Positions 4,255 through 6,740 of a DNA stretch of 6,740 nt are shown here, piece after piece; positions within the stretch are counted from its first letter, which is position 1, and each line of letters starts with the position of its first letter. A program made the translations under genes and the position numbers. The DNA is taken from assembly GCA_039029915.1 (NCBI GenBank), contig JBCCFD010000436.1, positions 1-6,740 on the forward strand. The letters run 5' to 3'. The notes under the pieces were generated by a model. It was not told the DNA's origin. It saw only the letters and a program-made list of their open reading frames with translations, and ran no database searches. Origin of the DNA: QQUD01 sp039029915. GTDB lineage: Bacteria > Chloroflexota > Anaerolineae > Promineifilales > Promineifilaceae.

Positions 4255-6740
4255 ATGAATTCTTCCCCAATTTTAGCTACAAAACTTTTTATCCCCTCGT
4301 CAGGGTCAAAACGAGTTGCGAGGCCAGCGCTTCTTAAGCAGCTTACTCGTGGCTTAACGAGCAAACTCACCCTAGTTTCTGCACCGGCCGGATTTGGAAA
4401 AACCACGCTGATCAGCCAATGGGTCAATGAATTAAAACAAAGCAGTCAAGACAGTGAATCTTATCAGGTTGCTTGGGTTTCCTTAGATGATAGAGACAAT
4501 GATCCGATCCGCTTTTTAACTTATTTAGTTGCTGCCCTGCAAACGATCGAGCCCCAAATTGGTCACGTCGTTTTGGGCGCTTTGCAAGCACCTCAGCCGC
4601 CTCCCTTGGATTTGATCATGACGGAGTTGGTTAATGATTTAACGGCCGTTTCCCCAAAAATCGTTCTCGTTCTCGATGATTATCATCTAATCGAATCAAC
4701 AGCTATCGATGAGGCGCTCACTTTCTGCATTGAACACCTGCCTCCAAACCTGCACCTACTTATCTCCACACGGGCCGATCCCAATATGCCATTTGCTCGC
4801 TGGCGTGGCCGAGGCCAGCTTTCCGAACTACGTGCCGCTGATTTACGCTTTGCAGTTGAGGAAACGTCTCAATTATTGACTGAACTGATGGGGCTATCGC
4901 TATCTGAAGAAAACATTAAGGCCTTAGAAGAAAGAACTGAAGGCTGGGCGGTTGGGTTACAGCTGGCCGGATTATCCATGCAGGGGCACAGCAATGCCTC
5001 AACCTTTATTCAATCCTTTACGGGCGGTCATCATTTTGTCCTTGACTATCTTGTTGAGGAAGTCCTGCAAAATTTATCAGAATCGACCCAAGCTTTTTTG
5101 CTGCATACTTCAATCTTAGATCGATTTTGCGGTCCTCTTTGTGACGCGCTTATCCCAAACACGGCCGTTTCCGGCACCGAACACCTCAAATCGCTTGAAC
5201 AAGCCAACTTGTTTATCGTTCCGCTCGATAATGAACGACACTGGTATCGGTATCATCATCTATTTGCTGAACTTTTGCGCAAACATTTGCATCAGTCCTT
5301 GGCTCAATTCAATGACCAAATCACCTTGAACTCAATTCACCAATCTGCAAGTCAATGGTTTGAAGAAAATGGCTATCTGCCTGAAGCGTTTCAACACGCA
5401 GCGGCCGCGCAAGATATTGAACGAGCAGAAAGGTTACTTGAAGGGGAAAAAACACCACTCTACTTTGCTGGCATGGTTTTTCCGGCGCTTGAATGGCTCA
5501 GCTCGCTATCAACGGCCGTTTTAGATGAGCACCCATCTTTATGGATGATGTATGCCACAGCGCTAACCATTAGCGGCCAGCCGTTAGAGAAAGTTGAGGC
5601 AGTCATTCAAAAAGCCGAAACAAGACTCTCCAGCAAAAGCCGGGATCATATTGGGCGGCTTGCGGCCCTTCGCGCCATGCTGGCAATACCCATAAACGAT
5701 TTGCCAACGATGAGTGCTCAATGCCAAAAGGCGCTTTCCCATCTCGATGAAAACAACTTCACATTTCGAGCTTCAGTCAACATGACGGCCGGCTATGCAC
5801 AAATGCTTCAGGGTAACTTAGCTCTGGCGAAAGCGGCCTACAAAAAAACAGTCGCATATGGAGAATCATCAGAAAATATCACCTTTAAGCTGGCTGGCAA
5901 TATTGGCCTTGGCAATGTTCACGAAGCAGAAGGCCAGCTTTATCAAGCCCAGGCGACCTATGAACGTGTCTTAGAATTAGCGGGGGAGGTACCGCTGCCG
6001 TACGTGTGCGCCGCCTATTTAGGGTTAACTCAAATTAGCTACGAATGGGGGGATTGGCCCGCTGTTTTCAACTATGGAGAGCTGGGCATCAAATATGGAT
6101 TGCAAATTCCCTCAGTTGATATTCCTGCCGCCTGCAAAACATTCTTTGCCCGCGTCAAAATTGCGCAAGGCGATCTTATTTCTTCTGCTTCGCTGTTAAA
6201 TGAAGCGATGCAATCCGTCGAGGCAAAAGCGTTTAGCTCTGAATTAGCCGATGTCGTCGATGCCCGTATTCAACTGTTGCTTCAACAGCGTGACTTTACG
6301 GCCGTTTCTCAGCTGCTTCAAGAGCACCACTTACCGCTCAGCCAAGCAAGACACCATCTTGCACAGGCAGATGCCCACGCGGCGCTGGCTATCATCTTGA
6401 CAGAAGACCAAAATCCAAACACGCCACCAAACCAGCAGTTAAAACAAACTATCCTGGAAGCAATGGCCCGTTTTGATATTGGCGAAAAAGAGCAAGCAAG
6501 CAAATTGCTCCTTCAAGCCGTCTCCTTTGCTGAAAAAGGTGGCTATGTTCGGTCCTTTCTTGATGAAGGGCCACCCGTTTTAAAATTACTCACGTCCATA
6601 AAAGGGGAAAGCCGCACCCAGCAAACCTACCTTCGAAAATTGCGTACAGCGTTTAAAAAAGCCCAATCTTCAAAAAGCTCCCAAAGACTTTCTCAGCAAT
6701 TGGTTGAACCTTTAAGCCCGCGTGAACTTGAAGTCCTCCA
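4255..6740 (+). CDS. MalT-like LuxR-family STAND transcriptional regulator, 3' end cut by window
   Basis: The frame is open from ATG 4255 to the window edge: 828 full codons and no stop. The order matches MalT. A STAND ATPase comes first: Walker A SAPAGFGKTT (K49, T50), Walker B IVLVLDDYH (D141, D142), STRADP (171-176), and EGWAVGLQLA (229-238). A winged-helix region follows, with FLLHTSILDRF (281 onward) and WYRYHHLFAELLR (330-342). A long TPR-like superhelix runs from about 345 to 800, with units such as MLQGNLALAKAAYKKTV and EAEGQLYQAQATYERVL. LSPRELEVL (820-828) is the first helix of the LuxR/GerE helix-turn-helix, so about 50-60 residues should lie beyond the window. In MalT, ATP and an inducer drive oligomerisation and activation; the inducer here is unknown. 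The start is set by the family N-terminus (LATKLFIP...RPALLKQL), without a clear ribosome site. It contains four ACGGCCGT copies, all read Thr-Ala-Val, and lies 109 bp behind the BTAD regulator on the same strand. Confidence 0.93.
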   Translation, partial: MNSSPILATKLFIPSSGSKRVARPALLKQLTRGLTSKLTLVSAPAGFGKTTLISQWVNELKQSSQDSESYQVAWVSLDDRDNDPIRFLTYLVAALQTIEPQIGHVVLGALQAPQPPPLDLIMTELVNDLTAVSPKIVLVLDDYHLIESTAIDEALTFCIEHLPPNLHLLISTRADPNMPFARWRGRGQLSELRAADLRFAVEETSQLLTELMGLSLSEENIKALEERTEGWAVGLQLAGLSMQGHSNASTFIQSFTGGHHFVLDYLVEEVLQNLSESTQAFLLHTSILDRFCGPLCDALIPNTAVSGTEHLKSLEQANLFIVPLDNERHWYRYHHLFAELLRKHLHQSLAQFNDQITLNSIHQSASQWFEENGYLPEAFQHAAAAQDIERAERLLEGEKTPLYFAGMVFPALEWLSSLSTAVLDEHPSLWMMYATALTISGQPLEKVEAVIQKAETRLSSKSRDHIGRLAALRAMLAIPINDLPTMSAQCQKALSHLDENNFTFRASVNMTAGYAQMLQGNLALAKAAYKKTVAYGESSENITFKLAGNIGLGNVHEAEGQLYQAQATYERVLELAGEVPLPYVCAAYLGLTQISYEWGDWPAVFNYGELGIKYGLQIPSVDIPAACKTFFARVKIAQGDLISSASLLNEAMQSVEAKAFSSELADVVDARIQLLLQQRDFTAVSQLLQEHHLPLSQARHHLAQADAHAALAIILTEDQNPNTPPNQQLKQTILEAMARFDIGEKEQASKLLLQAVSFAEKGGYVRSFLDEGPPVLKLLTSIKGESRTQQTYLRKLRTAFKKAQSSKSSQRLSQQLVEPLSPRELEVL

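Larger units (their letters stand above)
50..6306. repeat. highly iterated palindrome ACGGCCGT, 12 dispersed copies
   Basis: Full AACGGCCGTT is at 50-59, 360-369, 891-900, 1736-1745, 2045-2054, 2691-2700, 2903-2912, 4641-4650 and 5511-5520. Nine-of-ten forms are at 1524-1533 (T first), 5160-5169 (C first) and 6297-6306 (T first). Two copies are intergenic and ten are coding. In coding copies it is read as Thr-Ala-Val (seven) or Asn/Tyr-Gly-Arg (three, including the minus-strand acetyltransferase). Five Thr-Ala-Val copies are followed by a TCC/TCT serine codon (1736, 2045, 4641, 5160, 6297). The core CGGCCG occurs 15 times in all, and only three copies (4385, 5401, 5786) lack the A...T flanks. 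The feature spans the first to last copy; the DNA between is not repeat. Confidence 0.85.

Noticed and set aside
5401..5408. GCGGCCGC (NotI-type palindrome)
   Set aside because: A single occurrence without the A...T flanks. It encodes Ala-Ala-Ala in a helix and is probably chance, not a member of the iterated family.

Overview
The window reads as ordinary bacterial chromosome of moderate GC. It most resembles Chloroflexota (Anaerolineae-like). This is inferred from two very large STAND-type regulators in tandem, one with an N-terminal BTAD/SARP DNA-binding half and one MalT/LuxR-like, an architecture common in that phylum. No rRNA, tRNA, insertion sequence, CRISPR array or phage gene is visible.

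Layout. Positions 1-174 hold no gene I can support; they contain one copy of a 36-bp repeat and a possible minus-strand hairpin. Positions 175-249 (minus) are a 24-codon ORF behind a textbook Shine-Dalgarno sequence, just downstream of a GNAT N-acetyltransferase gene (265-819, minus) that resembles the YhhY/AaaT amino-acid acetyltransferases. Positions 820-977 are a divergent spacer with the second copy of the 36-bp repeat. Positions 978-4145 (plus) encode a 1055-residue BTAD-NB-ARC-TPR regulator. A 109-bp AT-rich spacer follows. From 4255 to the window edge (plus) runs a MalT-like LuxR-family regulator: 828 complete codons are open, and the sequence stops at the first residues of its C-terminal helix-turn-helix.

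Function. Both large proteins look like ligand-gated transcription factors: a P-loop ATPase switch, a helical-repeat sensor, and a DNA-binding domain at opposite ends (N-terminal in the first, C-terminal in the second). Their ligands and targets cannot be read from the sequence. The acetyltransferase is divergently transcribed and may be a target, or simply a neighbour.

The most unusual signal is not a gene. The palindrome ACGGCCGT occurs 12 times in 6.7 kb, against roughly 0.1 expected for a random 8-mer, and nine copies are the full 10-bp AACGGCCGTT. It lies on both sides of gene boundaries and in all three long genes, most often read as Thr-Ala-Val in loops and linkers. This resembles the highly iterated palindrome HIP1 of cyanobacteria, with a different core.
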